A stretch of DNA of 64,000 nucleotides from Pilatotrama ljubarskyi. Its lineage: Eukaryota; Basidiomycota; Agaricomycetes; Polyporales; Polyporaceae. The stretch is taken from positions 417,413-481,412 of the forward strand of contig MU277678.1 in NCBI GenBank assembly GCA_022385805.1, read 5' to 3'. The notes beneath the pieces were generated by a model that had not been told where the DNA came from, searched no databases, and saw only the letters and a program-made list of their open reading frames with translations. A program made the translations under genes and the position numbers. Below are positions 38,370 through 49,249 of this stretch, piece after piece (positions within the stretch are counted from its first letter, which is position 1; each line of letters begins with the position of its first letter).

Positions 38370-38502
38370 GATATACTATGCCGTCCCGCGTCGCCACATT
38401 GTCACATATCTCTTCTAGTGCCCACATACCCTGTATCCTTCTGTCGTCTATTGGTATACTCCGGATGTCCCAAGCGGTGTACGTCTACTCGCCCACCCCC
38501 CG

Positions 38503-39400
38503 CTACTGTATATCCGCATTCTCCTGGACCAGGTCAACATTCAGGTGCGTCGTATCCGCATAGCTGACCAGCACGCCTTTCCCGTCCTCCTCTATGTGAA
38601 TCACCGAGATCGACGCGTTGAAGCATCGCCCGACGACGACGCCCTCCGCCGCGCGCACCTTCCTGCTCCCGATCAAGTTCGTCACCAGCGTCCCGATCAG
38701 GCCCCCGTGCGATACCACCAGGATGTGCGCCGGCTCGAATTCCGATAGTCGTTCCCCCGCTTCTAGCCCGTCCTGGGCGGATGAAGTAGACTCTAGTGCT
38801 CGGAGTTCGGCGACCTTGCGTTGGGTATGTTTTGAGATGGTTTTGTTCCACCAGTTCACGCTGCGCGACAAGAAGTCCACGATGGGCTCCAGGTTCGGTG
38901 GTGGATCTCCGCGGTTGTGCACGCTCCCGCCTTGCCAGTCGCCCATGTGCTGGAAAGCGCGCAAGCGATGCATAGGAAGATATACAGATCAACGGGATAC
39001 AGTGAGCTCCTGCTATTACACGGATCGGGCGCGGTGGGCGACGCACCCGCTCACGGAGCGCCTCCGTAATCTCCAGCTTCACCCCGGGGTGCTTTTCGAG
39101 TATGATCTCCGCCGTCTTTTGTACGACACCGCGCGCAGCATCGTCAAAGCCCCTGGTGAGCTGAAGTATCTCGTTCGCCAGTAGTACGCCCCGCACCTTC
39201 CTGGCGCGCTGCAAGTCGCTGCTGTACGCCGCGCCCCCATCGGACTCGAACGGTACGTCCTCGAGCGCGTCCGCGGCGAGCTGCGCCTGCCGCACGCCTG
39301 CAGCGTTTAGCGGCGTGTCGAGCTGCCCCTGTATAATGCCCTGCCGATTGTGGTCAGTCTCGCCGTGGCGGACGATGTACACCTTGGCCACGACGGTCAT
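38503..39400 (-). CDS. Histidine phosphatase (phosphoglycerate-mutase-like)
   Basis: Branch-1 histidine phosphatase fold. The N-terminus MTVVAKVYIVRHGETDHNRQGIIQGQLDTPLN carries the RHG catalytic motif; the second histidine is in HILVVSHGGLIGTLV near the end. The middle (QGGSVHNRGDPPPNLEPIVDFLSR) corresponds to the lid region of fructose-2,6-bisphosphatase/TIGAR-like and yeast Ykr043c-type enzymes. Stop at 38503-38505 (VDLVQENADIQ). An in-frame upstream ATG at 39496 would add 32 residues with no similarity, so 39400 is preferred. At least one intron is needed around 38970-39050. The substrate (phosphosugar or other) cannot be told from sequence. Confidence 0.9.
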
Positions 39401-39745
39401 CGATGGCAGAGTGCAAGAACGTGCGGCAGAGGCGCGAACGTGGAATCCGAGTACAGACTCCTCGGGAATACGCTGCCGGCGGCACAGCCGCTCCACGGAA
39501 CGGAGATGGTGATCGGAGTGATCGGTCCGGACTCCGCGAGTGATCCGCGTGATTACGGCTGAGTACCGTTGGTCTTTGTTCTTGGTGCAACAACTTACAA
39601 CCAGCTCGCCACCGTCGGTGACGGTCCATGTGGGTGCTCATGTACTTGAACAGGTTGGAGACATGCTACGCAAGGCTTACAGTAATGTAAACACCTATGG
39701 AGTCAAGAGTGCTCAACGAGTCCTGGTCTGCGGCATCCCCGCCGA
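39401..39745. other. Intergenic between histidine phosphatase and DUF6533 gene
   Basis: About 345 bases upstream of the phosphatase start and downstream of the DUF6533 stop. It should hold the phosphatase promoter. Nothing else seen. Confidence 0.35.
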
Positions 39746-41536
39746 CTAGGCCTTACCAGCTCCATTGTCGCTACTCGGGCTCCTCTCCGAGGTGCATTCA
39801 TGCTGACCATTGGCTTTGATGTCGAGACTCGAGGCGGCATATTCCTGAGAATGGTCGTGGCGGTACAGTGTAGACGAGTGCTCCAGCGGCGCGCCAACGG
39901 GTGCGAGGAAGCTCTTGACACCTGAACTCGCGTCGGACAGTCTTGAATGGCTCCAGCACGCGACGTGCCAAGATCCTGCGAAGTCCCGGTACGCGTTGAG
40001 GTCAGGCTGCATGTCCTCAGGAAGGGGGGGCGATGCCACTTCTCGCAAGTTGAGGATGAAGCGCGCAGCGAGGATCGATGTGGCCCTGCGAGAGTTGAGT
40101 GACTTGACATCGCAGGTGATTCGGAGCAGGGGGGACATACGCCTCGGTGAACCCCGTGATGTACCGTATCGACTGGCAAGAGTTCGAGAAAAGCATGAGC
40201 ACAGTCGGGAGATACATGGGAAATCGCACGAACGTCAACATAGGTACCGGCTATATGTAGCGCGTTGAGGATGGTCCAAATCCTACGTATGGTCGTATGA
40301 ATACAAGTGCCAATGCTATCGCGGACGTCCTCTTCCTGCTCACATGAAGTACGCGGACCCTGCATTGCTTGATATTCAGCTACACGGACGTAGCGCATGA
40401 TGCATATGACGTGACTTGCCGTCTCGCAGCAGTACAGTCGTCAAGGGAAAGGGTACATCCAAACGATGTTTCCTGGAGAGCCGCATTATCCCGTACGTCT
40501 GAGACCAAGTAACGCTCAGGACGAGCAAGTCGGAGAGGATCAGACAGCTCCTGCCGACGACCGTCACTGTATCAGCAGGGTCGAATCAGTATTCATGAGC
40601 AGTCCAGGTGTGTTCTATGGTGCAACGTACGACTGGCATACCATTAGCCAATGTAAAGGCACCCTACGCAATCACTGGACTCACGGTCTATCCAATCCGA
40701 CGGGATACCCGGCCACTGTGCGACAATAGTAGGGAGGTGAGTAGTTCACCGCGTGTTTATGGACGTCGCGGAACTGGGAGGAATGAGGTGGTTTGACGAA
40801 ATTTATTCATCCAAGAAGACTCACGACGTACACCCACACTGGGGCTGAGGAGAGCAAGAGTATCGCAAGAGCGACGTGCCATGCTCGACTGCACAGCGCG
40901 TACACTCGCAGACTGGAGAATGCTGGAGAGACCTCAGTAGTCACACGGCGCAGAGTGCTGAGTGCACGCACATGCCCAGACGACATATGGGAGTATATCG
41001 AGGACTTGCGACAGGCGTACAAGTACAGGGCAGCTGGGGTGACACGGCGCATGGCACATCGGCTTTCCTGGGCATTCTCTTTGCATATGTTAGTGCTGCT
41101 CACCTCTGGGATTAGTGACGAATCAGCCATATCATGGAGATTGAAAGGCTTTGTTCGACGCACCTCGTTGCTGACCTGAAACGTGCTCGGCGTATCTATG
41201 ATATACAGCGCAATCACGAGATACCTGTTCAGCAGGAAGATCCACGTCGCTGCTGACACCTTGCGCTGCCATATATGCTTGACCTCCATATCGAACGTGA
41301 TGCAAGCATCGTACAACAGGAGTGCTGAACCGTGGCGAGGCAGTGAGATAGGATCCGCGATTCCCGCAATAAGCAGGAAGGCGTACCGACAGCCGCAATG
41401 TTGCAGTATCCCTCGACCCTCCTGCGCATTGCGATCTCAGATCTCCAGATCTGGACAGTCTGAAGGGATGGTGGAACACTTACGACGCGGCATATGCAGC
41501 GATGTCCGCCTGCGGGATGCCAGAGCCTACGCTCAT
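39746..41536 (-). CDS. DUF6533 multi-pass membrane protein
   Basis: Member of a membrane-protein family that is very abundant in Agaricomycetes and has no known function. The start MSVGSGIPQADIAAYAAS is followed by the family signature LLYDACITFDMEVKHIWQRKVSAATWIFLLNRYL (about 41320-41220). Further transmembrane segments follow: SSLRVYALCSRAWHVALAILLLSSAPVWVYVV (about 40870) and SCLILSDLLVLSVTWSQTY (about 40520). The conserved SRRATSILAARFILNLREV comes before a soluble C-terminal tail (about 40090-39746). No frameshift was seen, so the gene appears intact. About six introns are needed and exon edges are approximate. These genes often occur in clusters, but here it is single. Confidence 0.78.
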
Positions 41537-42642
41537 TGCGATGGATGCGACTCGGGGAGGCTACCAGCAGCAAAGGCCGTAGTCCGAGTGCCTTTTGAGT
41601 GGAAATCCGCATGATCGGTACCACACTCTCGAGCTCTGACCAAGGGCAAAAATAGGGGAATATCATATGCTAGAGCTCGAGTCTCCCCTTAGTGAAACCC
41701 CTCACGCCACATAGCGTTTCAAATCAATGTTATCGTCGTGCCCGGGATACCGTACGAGTCGGGCCATCCCAAGCACCGCGGCGCTCCGCTCAGCATACGT
41801 CTTGGAGCATAAGTACGTCGCGACACTGGTACTCCGTGCCTGCGCCCAATTGACAATCAGCGTTCGCAGACTGGGCATCCACGAATACAGAGATACTGAC
41901 ATGTTTGACGTGGATGGCATAAGTCCCTTGAATGGCAGCAAAGAATTGGCCAGAAGACGCGCTACATGCAATTTCGACACAGCGCTCGCTTGTCGGATGC
42001 TTTCCGAATGACAGTCAGTAGGCGTCCCGAGACAGCCATCGGGTGAGCACTGCGGAGGGGCGGGAGGGGTGTGATCGCGCAGAAGATCTTAGCGTGGTTT
42101 TGCCTAGATAGGGAGCGCGAGGGGAAGCACCCGCACGATCGTGATCGACGAGGCTGTTACCTCGGAGATCGAGGGACTGCGCATCGTGCTGAAGGTAGAC
42201 GCCTCATCAGCCATGTGCCTTGCACGAAGAGACAGAGTGGGAGTCCGTCGGTCGAGAGGGTTCGGGCTTGGTGTAAGTGGTGGTCGATATGCCGCATGAG
42301 AACTCGCCGAATTCAAGGAAGAGAAATAGCCGCAGTCCTGGCAAGAAGTAGATTGCAGGCCGAATGCGCTCGATAGAGCCGGGAAGAGCGTATAGAACAA
42401 GATAAGACAAGCAGAGCAAGCATGCGGTTCCGAAGTATATAGACAGAGATTTCCTTGACCGTGACACCGACATGTGAGTAGAACAGTCAGATCTGGTATA
42501 GACGACGAGAGGTGGCGACGATAGTACTGGGTTCTCATGAAAGAAGGCTGTCTCCCTGCAGCTCTTCGAACTTGGGGCGAGCTAGGCGGATGTTCATCCT
42601 CAAGGCGGCCGTTTCTAGTGGGAGTATAAGCGTACGCCCATT
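41537..42642. other. Unassigned 1.1 kb between DUF6533 gene and GTR1
   Basis: No supported gene. Minus-strand frames include a hydrophobic stretch at about 42450-42300 (FGTACLLCLSYLVLYALPG) that could be one membrane segment of a decayed or unrecognised gene, and a 92-codon frame at 41702-41980. Neither shows a domain or a convincing exon structure. Confidence 0.3.
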
Positions 42643-43774
42643 TCAACCGGTCCTTGGGCCGTACATACCAATTGTCGGGTCGTGCACCACAATCAGGACG
42701 TACGTGTTCCTGGTCAGTTCATCGAGTACCGCCGTGAACTCGGGAAGTTCCATCTCAAGTGCGTGGAATTCCTCGCGCACGCGTGCGCACGAGTACTTGA
42801 ACGCCTTGATCAGCTCGGATGTCCGCTCGTACCGAGTCGGCGCCATCTTGTGAGGATCCGGGTCGTATTCTGACTCGTGGTCCTCGAGGCTCGTACCAGC
42901 GGACAGCTGTCCATTCGTTTTTGCTGAGGACGACGTGGAGGCTGCTGTCGAGGCGATGGAAGGTGCTGCTGGAGGGGTGGATGTAGCGATCACCAGAAAG
43001 GTCGTGCGTTCAAAGAGGACAACCTCCGTAGCACTGCATGCAGCAGCCAGTTTCGCCAGATGTCGCGAGAGGACGGACGCATTCGGAATCAGTATGTGCA
43101 CAATCCGAGACCAGGCCTAGATAGTAATGGTCGATGAGCAATCCGCCGACATAGCGAGATGGACGGCCGCTCACATTGTATAACGACTCGTCGTATATAC
43201 TCGTCCCGAAGACAGTTACTTCCGCGTCCCCACTGGCGTCCTTGAGCTCCTTGGCCTTGCGTGCAAGCGTCTCCGCCCTGGGGCCTCTCGCCAGATCCAT
43301 CTTGTGTACAAGCAGGAACACCGCAGCATTTGGGCTGTATCTCTTGAGAGCAGCAAGGCAGGCTTTGTAGTACTCGAGGTCCTTCTCCATGTTACGAGTC
43401 TCGACCTCAAAGACGTAGATCATGACCCCAACATGCTGGAAGATGGTCGACTGCTGTATGGAGAGGTACGAGTCCATGAAGGCGTCCTGGCCACCGCAGT
43501 CCCACAGGTTGAGGATGAGGTCGCCAAGGAAGCGGACATGATTTTGCTCGACATCAATGGTCGCGCCCAGTCGTGAAGTGAGTGATGCAGGGTTGTTCGA
43601 GCTCAAGTACGGTTGAGCTACGGCCAGAGGAGAATCGGAGTAATGGCGCTCACAAGATCAGGGAACGCATGGAAGTCTTCCCGCTCCCCGAAGCACCCAT
43701 GAGCAGAACCTGTCAATCGTTAATTCTCGTACTGCATACATGCAACGAAGCTCAAGAATCACCTTCTTCTTCAT
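42643..43774 (-). CDS. GTR1: Rag-family GTPase Gtr1/RagA
   Basis: Small GTPase that signals amino-acid sufficiency to TORC1 at the vacuole as a heterodimer with Gtr2. The first exon is only 12 nt (43774-43763, MKKK). Exon 2 gives VLLMGASGSGKTSMRSLIF, the P-loop. Next come RLGATIDVEQNHVRFLGDLILNLWDCGGQDAFMDSYL (switch regions with WDCGGQ) and VFLLVHKMDL (base-recognition HKMD in place of NKxD, as in RagA/B). The C-terminal roadblock-like domain includes KAFKYSCARVREEFHALEMELPEFTAVLDELTRNTYVLIVVHDP. A disordered Ser/Thr/Ala insert (about 42980-42870) separates two C-terminal strands. Stop at 42643-42645. Confidence 0.93.
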
Positions 43775-44151
43775 CCTGAGCTCGTGTCTAGGAAGGGGGT
43801 ACGTCTAGAAGCTAACGGACTGCGCAGTCGACGGGTACTTTTCGCGGGGCCTTCCAGATGGATAGAGACTAGTCACAAAGTATCAAGATCAGGCAGACAA
43901 ACAACACAAAGTCGAGCAAGTCGGGATCGTCAAAGCCGGGAATAAGGCGGTGGTCGAAGAGACAAGCCAAGAGACGATCATGGCAGTCATAGGACGAGGT
44001 AGATGCCGCAAGCGCTGGGCCATTCCTTCATCCGAGGCAAAGCCTTGCAACAGTACCCAAGCACGATACGCGTGATATACAATTCGTTTGTCTTCAGAAC
44101 TTCTGCCCTCGTACAAGTGTCCTTTCCACACAGAGGTCCTCGCCAAAACGT
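43775..44151. other. Intergenic between GTR1 and RIB4
   Basis: About 377 bases holding the GTR1 promoter and the 3' end of RIB4, both on the minus strand. No other feature seen. Confidence 0.35.
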
Positions 44152-44835
44152 TCAGTTGAACTTGCCTTCCGCCCACTTCCTCGAATGCGAAGCCATCTCT
44201 ACCGCAGCCAGCGCCCAGTCCTCTCCATGATTGTGGCCCTTGTTCGCCCCCCGACCGATACCAGCCCTCTCCAATGCCTGGTCGTCGGTTAGTGCGGTGA
44301 GCACACCGAAGATCACTGGGACGCCAGTGTCGAGCTGAACCCGCATGAGCGCGTGCGAGACGGACTCGCAGATGTACTCGAAGTGCATCGTCGAACCCTT
44401 GATGAGAACGCCAATCGCAATGACGGCATCGAAAGGCTGGTGAGGCATTGACGCGACCTGGGGTGCAGGAGTGGATGTGCGAGAGTTCGGGTTGGGAGAG
44501 GTGAGGGAAGTCAAGCCGCCAAGCAAGTCGGTGGCTGTAGCGCCAGCTTGTACATGCGAGCCAGAGATGACCCTACAAGCACTCAGAAACCATGTTGGTA
44601 TTTGAGAACATAGCACACACTTTGAGCAAGCCAAGGGCAGCTCGAAGCTGCCCGGAACAGATTGGACGACGATGTTAGACTCCTTCACACCCGTCTCCTT
44701 CAGCTTCGAGATCGTGCCGGCGACGAGCGCATCGATGACGGTCTTGTTCCATCGCGAGTGTACAATGGCGACGCGGAGCTGCGAGCCGTCGAGCTTGGTG
44801 GGCGGAGGGGCGGGGCCCTTGATAGAGTCGGTCAT
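44152..44835 (-). CDS. RIB4: 6,7-dimethyl-8-ribityllumazine synthase
   Basis: Penultimate step of riboflavin synthesis, condensing the ribityl-pyrimidinedione with dihydroxybutanone phosphate. In order: LRVAIVHSRWNKTVIDALVAG, VVQSVPGSFELPLACSK, FDAVIAIGVLIKGSTMHFEYICESVSHALMRV (catalytic His in MHFEY), GVPVIFGVLTALTDDQALERAG and a C-terminal NHGEDWALAAVEMA. A 48-nt intron follows LACSK; being a multiple of three without stops it does not break the frame. Between strands 2 and 3 is a Ser/Thr/Pro-rich insert of about 30 residues (SPNPNSRTSTPAPQ), a feature of many fungal homologues. An alternative ATG nine bases upstream (44844) is in frame. It is head to head with SRP40. Confidence 0.95.
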   Translation of the reverse strand: MTDSIKGPAPPPTKLDGSQLRVAIVHSRWNKTVIDALVAGTISKLKETGVKESNIVVQSVPGSFELPLACSKCVLCSQIPTWFLSACRVISGSHVQAGATATDLLGGLTSLTSPNPNSRTSTPAPQVASMPHQPFDAVIAIGVLIKGSTMHFEYICESVSHALMRVQLDTGVPVIFGVLTALTDDQALERAGIGRGANKGHNHGEDWALAAVEMASHSRKWAEGKFN

Positions 44836-45102
44836 CGTCGTCAACGTCGGGAATGGATCCAGATCTACGCGAGGGCGCTCTCTTCACGCGCGCGGGCGCC
44901 AAATGCGCGCCTACGTCACAAAGGGGCCTATAGCGCGCTGTGTCTGCTTGTGTTTGTCTTTGGTGGCTGCAGAAATTTCAGGACTTGCGCTTGTGATTGG
45001 CTCGAGGACGTGCAGGCCTTGGTTCCCCCGCACTCGTTTCTCTTGCCCTATCTCCAGCTCGCGGCTTTCTCGGTGTATAATAACACTCGCCAGACTCCTA
45101 GA
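44836..45102. promoter_or_regulatory. Bidirectional promoter RIB4/SRP40
   Basis: 267 bases between divergent start codons. A TATAATAA motif lies at about 45076, some 27 bases before the SRP40 ATG; at that distance it is too near the start codon to be a certain TATA box. Confidence 0.45.
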
Positions 45103-46764
45103 ATGGCGGTTCACCAAGGGAAATCGTCTGTCGACGGGAACCTCGCCGGTAAGGGTCTCGTTCATTGAGAAGCGATCTGGTCACCGATGAGATGTTACAG
45201 CCACCTACGCCTACATTTACTCGTTCCTTATCCAGAGAGGACACCAGAAGGCGGCGGATGCATTGAAGAAGGATGCGAAAGGAGTGGTGGTGCTGAAAGA
45301 TGGCGTGAAGCCCGATGGACCTTCATTGGATGTGATTGTGAAGGAGTGGAAGGAGCTGAAGGAGAAGGCGGCTACAGATTCTTCGTGAGTGTCTCCTTGC
45401 CAGGCTGCACGCATGTTTACACACGCTAACGGACTGGTAGCTCTGATTCTGACTCCGACTCTGACTGTATGTGTCACTCCGGTGTATGAGAGACACGCTG
45501 CTGATCACCGGAATAGCTTCCTCTGAGGACTCCAGCTCCAGTTCAAGCTCGAGCTCGAGCTCCGACTCGTCAGACTCTGATTCTGACGCCGACTCGGATT
45601 CTTGTACGTCGTCTCGCCGTGAATCATTACTTTTCTGAGGCCTGACAGGATGCCATTGACGCGACTTAGCGTCCTCGTCGTCTTCGTCTTCCAACGCTGT
45701 CAGTGCGAAGCCTAAGGCGCAGTCCAGTATGTCCCCTAGTGTCCTGCTGTCCGTCGCGCCGCTCACACATCCCATAGAAGCATCCAAGAGCGCTGCCGCT
45801 AAAGCCACTTCTTCCGAACCGACAAAAGTAAAGGCCTCATCACCTGTGCGGTCAAGCGAGACGCTCTCAAGTGGCGACTCCGACTCCGATTTCGATGAGA
45901 GCTCAAGCTCGAGTTCCGAGAGCGACGAGTCGGACGAGGAAGAGGAGGCGTTCAAACCGAAGAAGGCGGTAGAGAAGAAGCAGGCCAAGAAGGCAAAGGA
46001 GTCCTCCTCGGAGTCTTCCGATTCGGACTCGGACGCGGATGAAGACTCGAGCTCAAGCTCCTCGAGTTCCTCGTCGGATTCATCAGACTCCTCCGACTCT
46101 TCGGATGAAAGCGACGAACTCGAGTCTGATTCAGACGAAGCGATCAAGGCGAACGCGAAGAAAGCAAAGAAGTCCGAGGACAAGGCCAAGGCTGACAAGC
46201 CGTCTGCGCCCATTGCGGATGCGCAGGACTTGAAGGTCACCAAGAAGCGACGGACGGACGAGAGCGGCGGCTCCGTACCCACGGCGGTCACGGATACTGC
46301 ACGGGAGTCGGAATCACCGAACGAGACTCAGCAGCGGAGCCAGAGCGCCACCCCGAGGCCCGACGGTTCACAGAATGGGAAGGAGAAGAACGGGAAGAAG
46401 CCGCGGAAGAGCAACACGCCTTTCCAGAGGATCAAGCCGGAAGCGGTGAAGTTCGCTGATGAGCGGTTGAAGGATAACAGATTTGAGGCGAGGGTGCGTG
46501 CAGTCTACCTGGACAGCACAAGGCTTTCATGATCTGATGGCGTGCATCACCAACAGGGTGCCAGTGAGACTGATTACGGCGCGAAAGCTGCGCGAGACCT
46601 CAGCGTCACGCGGGGCGCGGGCTTCAGGAAGGAGAAGAACAAGAAGAAGCGGGGCAGTTACCGTGGAGGGGAAATCACGGTATGTGTGCTCTCTCCTGGG
46701 ATATAGGCATTGCCGCTGATTCCTGGCACAGATGCAGAGTTATAGCATCAAGTTTAACGACTAG
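45103..46764 (+). CDS. SRP40: Nucleolar phosphoprotein of the SRP40/NOLC1 (Nopp140) family
   Basis: Nucleolar chaperone-like protein linked to snoRNP and pre-ribosome assembly. The N-terminal LisH-like segment reads ATYAYIYSFLIQRGHQKAADALKKDAK. Next come several acidic serine tracts (SSSDSDSDSD-type, about 45440-45610 and 45880-46140), potential CK2 targets, alternating with Lys/Ala-rich basic stretches. The conserved SRP40 C-terminal domain runs TPFQRIKPEAVKFADERLKDNRFEAR then GASETDYGAKAARDLSVTRGAGFRKEKNKKKRGSYRGG, ending SYSIKFND. Stop at 46762-46764. Five or six introns; two in the acidic region lie inside serine repeats, so their edges are less sure. Confidence 0.93.
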
Positions 46765-46872
46765 AGGGCTGCTGTCGGTTAGATGTTATTTCCCACATAT
46801 CTGTGGGTGCAGTAATGCTATACTTGACGAGGATTCTCATCCGATATGATTGCAAAAATACGTGAAGCGGGT

Positions 46873-48869
46873 CTAAACGGCATCAAGACTCCGTACGAAC
46901 TCCATCGTCATCCATGACTGGAACTTGACAGGCCGGCGAACCGACTCTTTCCAGGCCCACAGCTCCTCCTCCCATACGAACTGGCCTATGCATCGGCGGT
47001 TTTTACTCCGCGCCCCAACTAGCATGACCTTCGGCAATATCCACCTTGATTCGGGCTCGATACGGACGCGCGCGCTGTACTTGGTAAGTTCTTCCTTGAC
47101 CGTCTTCGGTATCCTGCTCGTGTGGAAGTGAATCGCGAAGCGATTGTCGAACAACGCGGTGTACCGCGGCTTGCCCCCCTCCAGCGTCGCGCGGATCCCC
47201 TCAGTCACATCCTGCGCCACTTCCCACCGCGAGGGCGGCAGCGACTTCTCGTGAGGTGGCGCGCGGGCGAAGTACCACCCCTCGACCTCCGTTTTCGAGT
47301 CCTCCATGCTCGCGCGGAAACGGACCCGGTCCCTTTCTAGCTGGTACGTGACCGGATACGCGATCACGCCCGCGCCAGCGCTGAATGTCTTACGGGGGTC
47401 CTCGCGCTCGCCCGTCTTCCGGTTGACCTTCAGGTCTTCGGGTTTGGGGCGCCGTGTCAGCCAGATCTGCCGGGAGATGCGCTTAAGGGCCTCGCGCTCG
47501 CCGCCTGCCTCGGACCACAAGTCGCCCCAGGGCCCTGGGCTGCAATAGCGGAGGCAGCGCCGGATGAGTGCGTAACGGACCTCTTCGTCCGCCGCTTCTT
47601 CTAGTACGTCGCTTCTGAGCAGCAGGGTTGATGCAGGGGAGTTGAGGCGGGCGCGAGTGATGATGTCGGTCACTAGATAATAGGTGCAAGGATAGTGAGA
47701 CTTGCGAGTACAGACGTCGGCGGACGTTCGTACCTTGTGTCTCCACTTCTTCCAGACGCATGCCGTACAGCCGGACGGCTTCTCGTAGCTGATCCGCAGG
47801 ACGTGTTCCGGGGGCCATGTCGCGTAGCTGCTTTATATATGGCTTAAAATCCACTTCGGTCGTCTCAGCCTGATTATCGGGCTGCGGCGCTGGGTCCTGG
47901 GACTATCCTGTTTCTCAGCAGTTGGCCAACGAAGGCAAGCGTTGACAAACCTTGTTCGACAAAAGCTGTCGGATACTGTTTCTGTAGGTCAGGTCGGGCT
48001 GGAAGTTGGTCGGGTCGTTCACGTAGTCAAGCTTGTTAGCTTCGCAAGTCGCCAATATCCGGTCCTGAGAGGAAGATCTAGCTTCTCTTGTATGAACCGA
48101 TTGGAGATATAGATCGCGAGTTACCTTGGAGACATGCAGCAGCGGCCGGACTATCCACCTATGCATCCCATCGACGCCAAACGAGAAGTACGGATTGTCC
48201 TTCTTGCCCATGCCCCACCGCCGTACCGGGCGCATAGCTGCCAGTCCCCGCGAGCTACTGCCCTGAGACATGCGCATGATGGCAGTCTCGACTTGATCGT
48301 CGGCGTGATGAGCGAACGCGATGGTGTCGGCCTGGAGTTGCTGCATGGACGCGAAAAGCGTAGTGTACCTGGCCTCGCGAGCGACCCTCTCGTCGACTTT
48401 GTCCAAGGAGGGCAAGGGTTCTTCACCCCATGGGATTTTTGCGGTGTGGCTTGAAACACCCAGCTGATGGGCCAGACGGTCGGCTGTCGATTGCATGGTG
48501 GTGGCAGCATCTTGTAGGTCATGGTTCACGTGTATTGACACGAGCTCTCGGGGAACGCCTAGAGGCGGAGGAGGGGCGCCTGCTGGTAGTCGTGGTGGAG
48601 GAAACTTCAGGGCTACAGAAATCAGTCTTCGGGGTTGTCCTTTCGCGCAAGTGAGGACATACAGAGTCTCTGCTGCAGAGTAGCGTGGAGCAGGAAGAGC
48701 AACGCGACAGAGTCCGGTCCCCCAGAGTTTGCCACAGCTGGATTTATAGTTGAGCGTTATCCGTGCATTTCTACAGCAGCTACGTACCGAGCTTGTGTGA
48801 CCAGCCTACAGGGGGAATGCATCTCTGGAGGTAGTGGAAGAATTCAGCTGGCGTGATTGGAGGAATCAT
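46873..48869 (-). CDS. tRNA(Ile)-lysidine synthase-like PP-loop protein (TilS family)
   Basis: N-type ATP pyrophosphatase that would modify C34 of tRNA-Ile(CAU) to lysidine, probably in mitochondria. The start MIPPITPAEFFHYLQRCIPP splices over a short intron to AVANSGGPDSVALLFLLHATLQQRL, the PP-loop SGGxDS. Next come SIHVNHDLQ, EARYTTLFASMQQLQADTIAFAHHADDQVETAIMRM, RWIVRPLLHVSK and the conserved VNDPTNFQPDLTYRNSIRQLL. A long fungal-type C-terminal region follows (about 47840-46873), with TDIITRARLNSPASTLLLRSDV and EEVRYALIRRCLRYCSPG. Stop at 46873-46875. No clear N-terminal targeting peptide is visible with this start. It is convergent with SRP40 (108 bases) and head to head with the YTH gene. 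Confidence 0.88.
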
Positions 48870-49249
48870 GCCAGGCATGGCGTTGCACAAATACTAAGCA
48901 GAGACTATTCAGTGTTCAAGACAGCAGGTTGCTATGCCATCCGTGTCTGCGCTGCACTCGAGACGGAAGCAGCAGTGGGCGATGGGCGGAGACTGCTGTG
49001 AGTGCTCTCGACAGCTCTCGCCTCTGGAAATGTGCGTGTAGGCGCCCAGGACGCGGTCGATCACTCACGTGCACTGTGGATGATCGCCGTATTCGGCCGG
49101 ACGACGGGCGGCGTGGCCGTGGCCACTGGCTGAGATGCCCGAGCTGCAGCCGGCCGGAGACTGCGACTGCTGCTTAGATTTCTTCTCCTGCCCTTGCTGC
49201 ACTTGTCTCCTGCTCTCTCCTCTCTCTCTCCTCTCTTTCTTTCATCGCC
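48870..49249. promoter_or_regulatory. Bidirectional promoter, TilS-like and YTH genes
   Basis: 380 bases between divergent ATGs. A nearly pure CT tract (about 49205-49243) lies directly before the YTH start codon, a common mark of transcription start regions in fungi. Confidence 0.5.

Noticed and set aside
41702..42473. Possible second membrane-protein gene next to the DUF6533 gene.
   Set aside because: Only one hydrophobic segment, several frame changes without good splice signals, and none of the DUF6533 signature motifs.
45440..46140. Long serine/aspartate repeats in SRP40 as a candidate microsatellite or assembly artefact.
   Set aside because: Codons vary (agc, tcc, tcg, gac, gat) and the pattern is normal for the SRP40/Nopp140 family.
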